Below, piece after piece: positions 17,160-24,039 of a stretch of 35,981 nucleotides of DNA. The translations under genes and the position numbers were made by a program. Each line of letters starts with the position of its first letter. Positions within the stretch are counted from its first letter, which is position 1. This stretch comes from Oceanobacillus salinisoli. GTDB taxonomy: Bacteria; Bacillota; Bacilli; Bacillales; Amphibacillaceae. Where the stretch lies: assembly GCF_009733865.1 (NCBI RefSeq), contig NZ_WOFB01000040.1, positions 1 through 35,981 of the forward strand. Reading direction: 5' to 3'. Below the pieces are notes generated by a model. It ran no database searches. It was not told the origin of the DNA and worked only from the letters and a program-made list of their open reading frames with translations.

Positions 17160-17162
17160 GTT

Positions 17163-17192
17163 GGTGCCTGTCACTTCCCGGAATTTGTCGGA
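17163..17192. repeat. REP-like element, family A, copy 5 (single left end)
   Basis: GGTGCCTGTCACTTCCCGGA followed by ATTTGTCGGA. It abuts the upstream edge of the marR promoter, three bases from the -35 box. No right partner is seen. Confidence 0.8.
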
Positions 17193-17215
17193 ATGTGTCG
17201 ATGTGAATGGGATAA

Positions 17216-17246
17216 AGATAGGGTAACCTTAGTTAGGCTACCCTTC
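17216..17246 (-). terminator. hairpin downstream of the first YjcZ pair
   Basis: On the minus strand AGGGTAGCC pairs with GGTTACCCT around TAACTAA. A near-identical layout (GGGGAACC/GGTTCCTC) follows the second YjcZ pair at 33486-33510. A weak T-rich tail follows. A plus-strand frame of 32 codons (17277-17375) next to it has a good ribosome site but no recognisable product; I do not call it a gene. Confidence 0.5.
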
Positions 17247-17348
17247 GAATATTCATGATATAAGGAGGAAAAATAATGGAAGATTTAGCTGAAATACATG
17301 AGGCGGTTTTCCTTCCTTATTTCAATCATCATATTCGATTTTTATTTT

Positions 17349-17495
17349 TTACAGCCAAGCCGCTCCAACAATGATAAGCAGAATAAACAATACGACAATT
17401 AACGCAAAGTTACGTCCGCCGCCAAAACCTGCTGTGCCATATGCTGGTGCGCCGTATCCATATCCAGCATGAGCTCCGTAACCGAATCCCATCAT
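17349..17495 (-). CDS. YjcZ family sporulation protein (GAAWL type)
   Basis: A 48-residue peptide with a Gly/Tyr/Ala-rich head ([20 protein letters not shown]) and a single hydrophobic helix [19 protein letters not shown], the YjcZ/YjcZ-like signature. Proteins of this family are made during sporulation and probably insert in the forespore or spore membrane. GGAG lies 6 nt before the first ATG. It follows a second YjcZ gene (17529-17642) on the same strand with a 33-nt gap, so both are probably one transcript. Confidence 0.88.
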   Translation of the reverse strand: MMGFGYGAHAGYGYGAPAYGTAGFGGGRNFALIVVLFILLIIVGAAWL

Positions 17496-17528
17496 AACAC
17501 TCCTAACATAAGAATTTTGTCTGGAGAT

Positions 17529-17642
17529 TTAGTAACCAAAACCGACGTAAGAGGTACCAATAATGATTAATAGAATAAACAACACTACGATCAAGGCAAA
17601 GCCTCCACCATAGCCGAAACCACCTGCTACAGGTGCGCTCAT
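17529..17642 (-). CDS. YjcZ family sporulation protein (YVG type)
   Basis: A 37-residue peptide, [14 protein letters not shown] followed by the helix [20 protein letters not shown] and the end FGY. AAGGAGGTG lies 8 nt upstream of the ATG. It is first in the pair and has a sporulation-type promoter upstream. The second pair at 33597-33866 has the same order and similar sequences. Confidence 0.88.
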   Translation of the reverse strand: MSAPVAGGFGYGGGFALIVVLFILLIIIGTSYVGFGY

Positions 17643-17673
17643 AATAAAACACCTCCTTAAGCATTTACAGAAT

Positions 17674-17705
17674 TACTATATGTTATTTCACCCAATTTGA
17701 TATGG
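17674..17705 (-). promoter_or_regulatory. sporulation-sigma promoter of the YjcZ pair
   Basis: On the minus strand CCATATC (17699-17705), 16 nt, then CATATAGTA (17674-17682). The -10 fits CATANNNTA (sigma-K) and is close to CATACANT (sigma-E). The same two boxes with the same spacing precede the other YjcZ pair, which strengthens the call. Confidence 0.6.
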
Positions 17706-17869
17706 TTATTATCCCAATTGCGAAAAATCTGGGCACTTTCCCCAGTTATCACGGTATCAGTGCTATATATAAGTAAGGAACAAAAAGATAAAATCTATCA
17801 TAAAATGGTGTAACACTTTTTAGGTAAAGTATTTGTTCCTATTCCCTTTTTAAAGGAGTGCACAACTAG

Positions 17870-18310
17870 ATGGCCATTCGAAAAGCAACTTACATGGAAA
17901 CACAGCAGATTTTAAATTATGCTCTGGATGTGATGAATGAAGCGACTGCAGGACATGTTGAAGGTAGCTATGAGAAGGCAATTCAACTGATATCTCCTTT
18001 TTTGAAAAATGGAGGATATTATCTAATTTATACGGATGGGAAAGCAATTCAAGGGTGGATCGGCATTGGCTTCTCCTATGATCCTTATACAGACAAAACG
18101 GTCGGAATGATTCCAGAATTATTTGTATTGCCTGCATATCGAAACAAAGGAATTGCAAAAAAACTCTGTGATGAAGCAATTGAGCACTTAAAGCAAATGG
18201 GTTACTCCAATATTCAATTAAATGTCTTTGCCGGCAATCCTGCCAAAAAGCTTTATGAAAAACTGGGTTTTCATGAAGTATATACGTTAATGGAATTGGA
18301 AGTGGATTAG
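17870..18310 (+). CDS. GNAT family N-acetyltransferase
   Basis: The 146-residue protein has the GNAT fold: ELFVLPAYRNKGIAKKLCDE at about 84-103 holds strand 4 and the acetyl-CoA pyrophosphate loop (pattern R-N-K-G-I-A), and NVFAGNPAKKLYEKLGFHEV near 118-137 is motif B. The acceptor is unknown. AAAGGAG lies 11 nt before the ATG, slightly far. It stands alone, with no clear terminator downstream. Confidence 0.9.
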   Translation: MAIRKATYMETQQILNYALDVMNEATAGHVEGSYEKAIQLISPFLKNGGYYLIYTDGKAIQGWIGIGFSYDPYTDKTVGMIPELFVLPAYRNKGIAKKLCDEAIEHLKQMGYSNIQLNVFAGNPAKKLYEKLGFHEVYTLMELEVD

Positions 18311-18640
18311 AAGTTTTCCGTATTCAAGATCCCACTTCCCGGGATATCGGTGTAGGAAGGATAATACCGGGGAGACACAAAGATCGAATTCCTCACATGG
18401 AAGGCTGAACCCATAGCCCTATCACTCCCCTCAGCATGAACGACTTGACCTCCGCAGCATTCCCCCTCACCTCTCCACCTATCAAAAGTTCCCATTCATT
18501 AGCCTTTTATCGAAGCAGCCCCTTCAAATTACTGGCTGATTTTCACTTGGATAATCTAATCTTCTTTTATCACTGCAAAGAGTGCTGCATCTTTAAAGAA
18601 TCCCACTATACGAACAGCACATTTGTGTCCTTTTTGGTAC
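18311..18640. other. GC-richer stretch without a recognised gene
   Basis: The segment 18311-18500 is visibly richer in G and C than its surroundings. A minus-strand frame of 62 codons (18307-18495) is open and has a GGAATG-like start, but lacks a ribosome site and matches nothing I know. From about 18600 an ACGAACAGCACATTTGTG motif leads into a repeat. Confidence 0.35.
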
Positions 18641-18644
18641 ATAA

Positions 18645-18702
18645 AAAATTTTTAGTATGTCAACTCCACTTCATGCTAAACTTTATATTTTCCTAAAGCG
18701 GA
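18645..18702. repeat. hairpin repeat family C, copy 5
   Basis: AAAAATTTTTAGTATGTCAA, CTCCACTTCATGCTAAACTT, TATATTTTCCTAAAGCGG. It abuts the family B long element at its right side. Confidence 0.6.
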
Positions 18703-18703
18703 A

Positions 18704-19024
18704 CAAAAGCGCAAGCGCCCGTTTAGCGACGTACGGACTGCGCCTGGCCATGCCAGGTGGTTCAATGTTGCTGCGCAAAGCAGTGGTCTTAATCGAACAT
18801 TCCACTGCCGCAGGAGATAAAGGAAACATGCCCCTTCATAGGGGTATGCCGACGCCTGAGCGCTAGCCCGCTTTTAGTCGGCCTTCCTAAAAACCTGAGT
18901 CGATGTTGACTTTCACCGCAAGGGTATAAGTGCGACTAAGCCTCTGGTTTCACCAATCAGCAAGTCTTCTTTATCGTACGGAGGTGAAGGAAGTCTCGCT
19001 AGTCGCTGGGCGCTGGAGCTGGAT
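18704..19024. repeat. structured GC-rich repeat, family B, long form
   Basis: It starts AAAAGCGCAAGCGCCCG and ends CGCTGGGCGCTGGAGCT, as the short form at 10391 does, but a 245-bp segment is present between two CGTACGGA copies (18730-18737 and 18975-18982). The interior holds hairpins such as CCTGGCCATGCCAGG and CTGCGCAAAGCAG. A partial third copy is at the window end. Apparent protein frames through it (KSASARLATYG...) are artefacts of the repeat. Confidence 0.85.
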
Positions 19025-19086
19025 GTGGCTACTTAAAGTAATAAAAATTATCCACAGTTTTACATTTTATAATTTCGCTAAGCAAT

Positions 19087-19122
19087 AAAAAAAGAAGCCT
19101 GCCTCAAAATAAGACAGGCTTC
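19087..19122 (-). terminator. terminator of the alkaline phosphatase gene
   Basis: On the minus strand GAAGCCTGTC pairs with GGCAGGCTTC around TTATTTTGA, followed by seven T. Confidence 0.9.
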
Positions 19123-19158
19123 CATACATATAGGTTAGCGGAAAGTTAATCATCAGCT

Positions 19159-20505
19159 TTATTTTAACTTCATAATATCAGCGATAATTTTTGGAAGATC
19201 TGTATTGTCATAAAATCCAACGAACTGCTCAGATTGTGGTCCATAAGCATATACTGGGATATCTGCACCAGTATGGTTCGTGCTCGTCCAACCAACAAGT
19301 GCATAATCACTTACCACTGTGTTAATGGCAAACGCTGGATCGTCTGCTTCCTGAATGCCTTGAATCTCTTGCTCTGTTAAAGTTAATCCAGTATAAGTTT
19401 CCACGACTTCACGAACATTGGAACGATCTTCATTTAGCTGCGTGGCCATGTAGTCACCTGTAGCTGTAACATTTTGAAGTACATCTGCGTTTAAGTCCAA
19501 GGATCCGTTCGCACCAGTAGTCATCCCACCAGTATCATGGTCACCAGCAACAACGACTAATGTTTTCCCGTCCTCTTCTGCAAAATTAATTGCTTCTTCT
19601 ACTGCTTGTTCAAATGCTGCAACATCAGACATTGCCCATGCTGCATCATTATCATGTCCAGCCCAGTCAATTTGGCTTCCCTCAACAACAAGGAAGAATC
19701 CATCCTTATCTTCTTCCAATATATCAATTGCCGTTTTTGTCATTTCACCTAAACTTGGTTCTTCCGTTTCTCCACGGTGTAATTCTGGAGTAAGTGCTTC
19801 ATCTGCAAATAGACCAAGCAATCTTTCTCCATTTTCAACATTTATTTCATCGATATCCAGTAATTCATCACGAGTTTCAACTAGATTAAAGCCCTGTTCT
19901 TCTGCTTGCTCTATTAAATTTAATTCTTCTTGATTTCCACCTACGGATTCTGGAAGGAAGTTATTTTTTCCTCCACCAAGCATAACATCCACATCACTAG
20001 AGACTAACTGTCTAGCAATTTCTGTTTCATTGTTGCGATCCTCCACATTTGCAACAAAGGCAGCAGGAGTAGCATGAGAAATAGTTGAAGTCGCTACTAG
20101 TCCAGAGGATTTTCCATTTTCTTCTGATGCCTCAAGAATAGAAGTCAGCTCATTTCCTTCTGGATCAATTCCAATCGTGCCATTATTTGTTTTTTCACCA
20201 GTTGCCATTGCTGTACCAGCAGCAGCGGAATCTGTAACATCATAATCAGCAGAGTGAGTCGTAAACATCCCTTTTAAATGGCTGTCCCAAACCGCTTCTT
20301 CACCCTTATACACACGATAATTGGAAGCATAATCCGCACTAAATCCGTCTGGAATCATGAAGATCACATTTTCTACTTTTCCATTATTCCCTTTGGCATT
20401 TCCATTCCCCGGATTTTCAGGCTTAGCCGCATCTGCCGTGCTCAAGCTCAATCCTGATAAAACAAGACCAGTACTTAAAGCAACAACACCTAGCTTTTTA
20501 AACAT
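19159..20505 (-). CDS. phoA: secreted alkaline phosphatase
   Basis: A 448-residue enzyme that releases phosphate from organic esters outside the cell. A signal peptide covers about residues 1-26 (MFKKLGVVALSTGLVLSGLS, then LSTADA). Active-site features of the family are seen: IFMIPDGFS with the metal-binding Asp53, VTDSAAAGTAMATG with the nucleophile Ser93, the metal sites EGSQIDWAGH near 273, VVAGDHDTGG near 316, and WTSTNHTGADIPVYAYGP near 408. The mature start is Asn/Gly-rich. GGAGAGG lies 4 nt before the ATG. Direct repeats resembling PhoP boxes precede it, consistent with induction by phosphate starvation. The overall acidity (many Asp and Glu) fits a salt-tolerant secreted enzyme. Symbol by function; phoB would also do. 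Confidence 0.94.
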   Translation of the reverse strand: MFKKLGVVALSTGLVLSGLSLSTADAAKPENPGNGNAKGNNGKVENVIFMIPDGFSADYASNYRVYKGEEAVWDSHLKGMFTTHSADYDVTDSAAAGTAMATGEKTNNGTIGIDPEGNELTSILEASEENGKSSGLVATSTISHATPAAFVANVEDRNNETEIARQLVSSDVDVMLGGGKNNFLPESVGGNQEELNLIEQAEEQGFNLVETRDELLDIDEINVENGERLLGLFADEALTPELHRGETEEPSLGEMTKTAIDILEEDKDGFFLVVEGSQIDWAGHDNDAAWAMSDVAAFEQAVEEAINFAEEDGKTLVVVAGDHDTGGMTTGANGSLDLNADVLQNVTATGDYMATQLNEDRSNVREVVETYTGLTLTEQEIQGIQEADDPAFAINTVVSDYALVGWTSTNHTGADIPVYAYGPQSEQFVGFYDNTDLPKIIADIMKLK

Positions 20506-20543
20506 TGAACCTCTCCTCTCAATTTTTACTACACTGCTAGTTT

Positions 20544-20582
20544 AATAGATTCATATAAAATAGAAGTTAAATACTGGTAAAA
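20544..20582 (-). promoter_or_regulatory. PhoP-box-like direct repeats
   Basis: On the minus strand TTTTAC, TTTAAC, TTTTAT and TCTATT start exactly 11 bp apart (20582, 20571, 20560, 20549). The PhoP box of bacilli is a set of TT(A/T/C)ACA-like hexamers with the same period. It lies 40-77 bp before the alkaline phosphatase start codon. Confidence 0.55.
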
Positions 20583-20941
20583 GTTCAATTAAAAAAGTTC
20601 AGGCTAAACGACTATGACTTCTTTCACACTGCTAGCTATAAACATTGCTATAACAAGGAAATGACGATAAAAACCAATCTATTATTTCTCTCACGATTAG
20701 TAGGATATCACCTGCTTCCACTCTGCCTTTAAAAATACCCTGGTAGAGCCGAAAATTTATTCTTTATTATCTTTTTAGAAGAACTTAATTATCCTCCTTT
20801 TAGGAAAGCCAACTCCTTGAGTTACCGCCTGATTATCTATTTGCATAATCTTCTGTTAACCTTGCGATAAGTCCTGCTTCACTGAACCATCTTACAACAC
20901 GACGAACACATTTATGTTCGTTTCTCTTTATATTTGGGACG

Positions 20942-20995
20942 TTAAAATTTTAGATACGTCGAACCACTTCTTGCTAAATTTTATACTTTCCTGTC
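20942..20995. repeat. hairpin repeat family C, copy 6
   Basis: TTAAAATTTTAGATACGTCG, AACCACTTCTTGCTAAATTT, TATACTTTCCTG. The arms AAAATTTTAG and CTAAATTTT pair almost perfectly. Confidence 0.65.
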
Positions 20996-21105
20996 AACGC
21001 AAAATATCGCTAAAGTTTATTAAATACATGCGAAAAACTTTAGAAAAACCAACAGATTCGCTCGTTCTTAAGCGAAGGTGTTAGTTTTCCTCATACTTGA
21101 AATTA

Positions 21106-21166
21106 AAATTTGGGCTAAGTTGAACCCACTTCTCAGCTGAAATTTTACACTTTCCCATTGTCCAAA
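21106..21166. repeat. hairpin repeat family C, copy 7
   Basis: TTAAAATTTGGGCTAAGTTG, AACCCACTTCTCAGCTGAAA, TTTTACACTTTCCCA. It lies 110 bp from copy 6 in the same orientation. Confidence 0.6.
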
Positions 21167-21173
21167 CAACAAT

Positions 21174-21208
21174 AAAAGCCGAATTTCTAATTACAAAAAT
21201 TCGGCTTC
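21174..21208 (-). terminator. terminator of the CotF-like gene pair
   Basis: On the minus strand AAGCCGAATT pairs with AATTCGGCTT, followed by TTATT. It lies 17 nt after the stop codon. Confidence 0.82.
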
Positions 21209-21225
21209 TTAGCTAATTAAAGTAT

Positions 21226-21480
21226 TTACTGTCCAGAAGATAATTGGGTTTTCACCTGTTGAACAACTTCCTGTGCAGCAGGTGCGGCAGGTTGATAATA
21301 ACCCTTTTGCAGTGCATAGTTATATAAAGTTCTTTGGCGAGTCTCATCCTGATTTCTTAGCTGAATTAATGTTTGTCTTAATTCCTCATTATTGGATTCG
21401 CTAATATATGTGGCATAACCTGTTAGGCTGGCATTTAACCCTGCTAAATAGTCATTTACCATATCTTTTTCCTGTAGCAT
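21226..21480 (-). CDS. CotF-like spore coat protein
   Basis: An 84-residue helical protein: MLQEKDMVNDYLAGLNASLT, GYATYISESNNEELRQTLIQ and LRNQDETRQRTLYNYALQKG followed by YYQPA. The order 'D(M/L)xxDYLxxLNxSLxxYA ... ALQKGYYQPA' is the C-terminal half of the CotF coat family, a ferritin-like helical bundle. It probably joins the spore coat in the mother cell. AAGGAGG lies 8 nt before the ATG. It is 13 nt downstream of a related gene, so the two form an operon that splits what is one chain in B. subtilis CotF. Confidence 0.85.
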   Translation of the reverse strand: MLQEKDMVNDYLAGLNASLTGYATYISESNNEELRQTLIQLRNQDETRQRTLYNYALQKGYYQPAAPAAQEVVQQVKTQLSSGQ

Positions 21481-21493
21481 TACTGATTCCTCC

Positions 21494-21682
21494 TTATCCT
21501 AAAAAGTTCATAAGTTGCTGTTGTGCTTGTCTAGCAGCTTGAGCATCGTTTTGCAGCATCGTTTTCAACTCTGAATCAGTGCAATTTTGTGCATAGCTGT
21601 CTAATTTTTTGGCTGCCATCTCATGCCCACCAATTAGATGGCGTAAATTTTCCAACTCCAGCTCTGTCAAATTATTATTCAT
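21494..21682 (-). CDS. small CotF-like coat protein
   Basis: A 62-residue helical protein with MNNNLTELELENLRHLIGGH, EMAAKKLDSYAQNCTDSELK and QNDAQAARQAQQQLMNFLG. I chose the ATG at 21682 because AAAGGAGG lies 6 nt upstream; earlier codons in the frame have no such site. The helix pattern and the LRHLIGGHE motif are typical of small coat proteins that pair with the CotF C-terminal type. It is first in a two-gene operon and its product probably binds its partner in the coat. Confidence 0.8.
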   Translation of the reverse strand: MNNNLTELELENLRHLIGGHEMAAKKLDSYAQNCTDSELKTMLQNDAQAARQAQQQLMNFLG

Positions 21683-21839
21683 CCAAACCCTCCTTTCAGC
21701 AATCATTTTTACGTTTCCCATATAAAGGAAAGGAATACGTTATACATGAAAAAAATTCCTTTACCTTCCTATGAATGGTTATTTGTTACTTCATTACAGT
21801 AATGATGAAAGATTAACTCTAGCTCTGATCGAATACTCA

Positions 21840-23147
21840 CTAATGTTTCTTTTTCTTTTCCACTTGTTCTATCGTTTCCCCACTGACAATATTAAATAAT
21901 TTACTCTTTGGTTCATGAATTTCCTGGGAAGGCCAAAGACTGTGGTGACCAGAAACAATATAACTAACGAAACAAGCCACAAAAAAGAATTCGACGCCCT
22001 TTCCATGAAACATTTCCAATGCTAATAAAAACGCTACAATCGGAGTATTTGCCCCACCACTAAACGTAGCAATCAATCCTAATGCAGCAATAAAGGACAT
22101 TGGCAAGTTCATAAAGTCATGTAATGTATTTCCTAGAGTGGCCCCCATAAAAAATAGAGGAATAGCCTCCCCGCCAAAAAATCCTGAACCAAGTGTCACA
22201 GCAGTAAAAACAAGCTTGGCCAGAAATGCATAAGGAGGGACATCTTCATGAAAGGATTGCTGCAGCATATCGATACCTCGTCCATTATAATCCTGCGAAC
22301 CAACAATTAGCGTTAAAATAACGATAATTAAACCACCTGTAAACGCCCTTTTCATGTGGTTTTTATGAAAAACTTTTTCTGATACATTCTGGATCCCATG
22401 ACGCAATTGGGCATATGCCACACTTAGTAGGCCAAAAAGAATGGAAACAAAAATCACTTTGGCAAAAGCAACAACAGATAGCTCCGGTACAATTTGTATG
22501 ACGAATTCTTCATGTTGAACACCCCATGCTGCTGTAGTGATATAATGGCCAGTAAAGCTTGCTACCAGACATGGGATAATTCCTTCAAATTTAATTCGCC
22601 CTAAAGCAGCCATTTCCACTCCCATAAAGGCCCCTGCAATAGGAGTTCCAAAGGCTGCACCAAACCCGGCACTTATCCCACTCATAATCAGGATTTTTTT
22701 GTCTAAGATATTAATCCTGAACCACTGGTTGACGGTTTCAGCCACACTTCCTCCCATTTGAACAGCAGCACCTTCCCTTCCTGTCGACCCTCCAAACAGG
22801 ACGGTTATAAAGGTTGCCAAATAAACGATAGGTCCCATTCGCTTCAGCATCCGTTTGTTTCCATGAACACTGTCTATCACTAAGTTATTGGACTCGGCAG
22901 CATCATGTAAATTGTTGTGGATGTACACTTTTCCAAATTTCGTATAGATATAACCGATAACAATTCCCCCCAGTGGAAGGAGAAAGACAAGCCAGGAATG
23001 ATTTTTTTCCCGTGTTTCACCGAGAAAATCGTTTAGCTGTAAAAGTAGAGCCGTTGTGGAACCTATAATTACACCGATGATTGCACCAAAAATAATCCAC
23101 TGAAATAGAATGGAAAAAAAGTTCTTATATTTTTGTTTGGTATCCAT
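21840..23147 (-). CDS. ClC family anion channel/antiporter, atypical selectivity motifs
   Basis: A 435-residue ClC-fold membrane protein. Helix N-D region contains GGSTGREGAAVQMGGSVAE near 119-137, where typical ClC proteins have GKEGPxVH with the gating Glu. GFFGGEAIPLFFMGATLGN near 335 replaces the usual GGxFxPxLxxG. There is no canonical GSGIP motif. Such deviations are found in the fluoride-exporting CLC-F clade and in other uncharacterised groups, so the ion is uncertain. The gene follows a YetF-type gene by 11 nt on the same strand. No fluoride riboswitch fold is seen upstream of the pair. The C-terminal tail is basic (VEKKKKH). Confidence 0.85.
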   Translation of the reverse strand: MDTKQKYKNFFSILFQWIIFGAIIGVIIGSTTALLLQLNDFLGETREKNHSWLVFLLPLGGIVIGYIYTKFGKVYIHNNLHDAAESNNLVIDSVHGNKRMLKRMGPIVYLATFITVLFGGSTGREGAAVQMGGSVAETVNQWFRINILDKKILIMSGISAGFGAAFGTPIAGAFMGVEMAALGRIKFEGIIPCLVASFTGHYITTAAWGVQHEEFVIQIVPELSVVAFAKVIFVSILFGLLSVAYAQLRHGIQNVSEKVFHKNHMKRAFTGGLIIVILTLIVGSQDYNGRGIDMLQQSFHEDVPPYAFLAKLVFTAVTLGSGFFGGEAIPLFFMGATLGNTLHDFMNLPMSFIAALGLIATFSGGANTPIVAFLLALEMFHGKGVEFFFVACFVSYIVSGHHSLWPSQEIHEPKSKLFNIVSGETIEQVEKKKKH

Positions 23148-23158
23148 TTTTTAATGCC

Positions 23159-23776
23159 TCATTTCAAGCTTTCCGGAAATTTTTTCTTGTGTCCCTTATT
23201 TTTAACTTCTGTAAATATGTCATCTCCCCCACTCGTTGCGGGAGATGTTGATTCTGTTTTGACTGGAGGATTTTGCTGATTCCCCTGAATCATCGATATA
23301 AGATTTTCAATATCCTCTTTTGTTGCGTATTGTTTATTCGGCTTCAGGCTATATCCTAATTGGCCATTTGATTCAATGGTAGCCCACTGGAGGTCACCTA
23401 TATTTTGTATATTTTGCTGTCTCAAACGCACTTCCAGCATATCAACTGTTAAGCGGAGCTTCCTTAAATTCTCCTTGTTAATCTTTCCATTTTCAACGAC
23501 AATTACTGACTTTCCATATATAAACGTCTCTAACCTATCTGACTTTAAGACAATCAGTTCAATACATAATAGTGTAACAACCATTAAAAAGGTAATTACT
23601 AGTGTGATCCATATGTTTCTATCACTTACGGGTTGAATAATTAAGGAGCCAACTGCTATCATCATAATCGTCTGAGCAACCGTAAGCTGGGAGATCGATT
23701 TTCTTCCAGCCAATCTTAAAATAAGCACTCCACCAACAACAATAACAATGGCCTTCCAAATAAAATGTAAATCCAA
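23159..23776 (-). CDS. YetF family (DUF421) membrane protein
   Basis: About 205 residues: two or three N-terminal membrane helices (IWKAIVIVVGGVLILRLAGR, then VAQTIMMIAVGSLIIQP, ITLVITFLMVVTLLCIELIV) followed by a soluble DUF421 domain (KSVIVVENGKINKENLRKLR, LTVDMLEVRLRQQNI, WATIESNGQLGYSLKP). The likely start is a TTG at 23776, which is 7 nt from AAGGGGG; another TTG at 23782 is too close to that site. YetF-like proteins occur in spore and vegetative membranes; their exact role is not known. It precedes the ClC gene in an operon. The Ser/Thr/Pro-rich tail ends NKGHKKKFPESLK. Confidence 0.85.
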   Translation of the reverse strand: MDLHFIWKAIVIVVGGVLILRLAGRKSISQLTVAQTIMMIAVGSLIIQPVSDRNIWITLVITFLMVVTLLCIELIVLKSDRLETFIYGKSVIVVENGKINKENLRKLRLTVDMLEVRLRQQNIQNIGDLQWATIESNGQLGYSLKPNKQYATKEDIENLISMIQGNQQNPPVKTESTSPATSGGDDIFTEVKNKGHKKKFPESLK

Positions 23777-23845
23777 AATCAAACCCCCTTATTCATCTTC
23801 CAATTTATGAATAGCTTCCCAAAACTAACTAAGAATATTCCCTTA

Positions 23846-24039
23846 AGTGCCTGTCACTTCCCGGATTTTGTCGAATTATATTTAGTTTAAACGGCAAAAA
23901 AAGCTGGTATTTAACCTATAACATTAAATACCAGCTTTTTCTTCAACTTATATAAATCTATGCTACTTCACTACATAAATAAAAATCGAACACTAACAAT
24001 TCGACAAATTTCTACATACTTCGGGAAGTGACAGGCACC
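23846..24039. repeat. REP-like inverted element, family A, copy 6 (paired)
   Basis: AGTGCCTGTCACTTCCCGGA and TCGGGAAGTGACAGGCACC enclose about 150 bp that include a strong hairpin. The right end forms the end of the ABC ATPase coding sequence, including its stop codon. Confidence 0.88.
23895..23941. terminator. bidirectional terminator inside the repeat
   Basis: AAAAAAAGCTGGTATTTAA pairs with TTAAATACCAGCTTTTT around CCTATAACA, giving T runs on both strands. It ends the iron ABC operon on the minus strand. Confidence 0.88.

Larger units (their letters stand above)
20600..21170. other. gene-free stretch with two family C repeats
   Basis: No gene is seen between the phosphatase promoter and the CotF-like terminator. 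Besides the two repeat copies listed, a small perfect inverted pair CGAACA(C)ATTTATGTTCG lies at 20912-20930 and an AGTCCTGCTTCA motif at 20870 also occurs at 1801. Confidence 0.5.

Noticed and set aside
17277..17375. 32-codon plus-strand frame after AAGGAGGAAAAATAATG
   Set aside because: The ribosome site is good, but the frame overlaps the end of a YjcZ gene, has no recognisable sequence and lies in a region that seems duplicated without it at 33500.
18657..18866. 69-codon frame KSASARLATYGLRLAMPGG
   Set aside because: It crosses the joint of two dispersed repeats and is explained by family B sequence.
23783..23845. Fluoride riboswitch before the yetF-clc pair
   Set aside because: The short region has no pseudoknot-like GC stems and no anti-terminator; it also directly borders a repeat.
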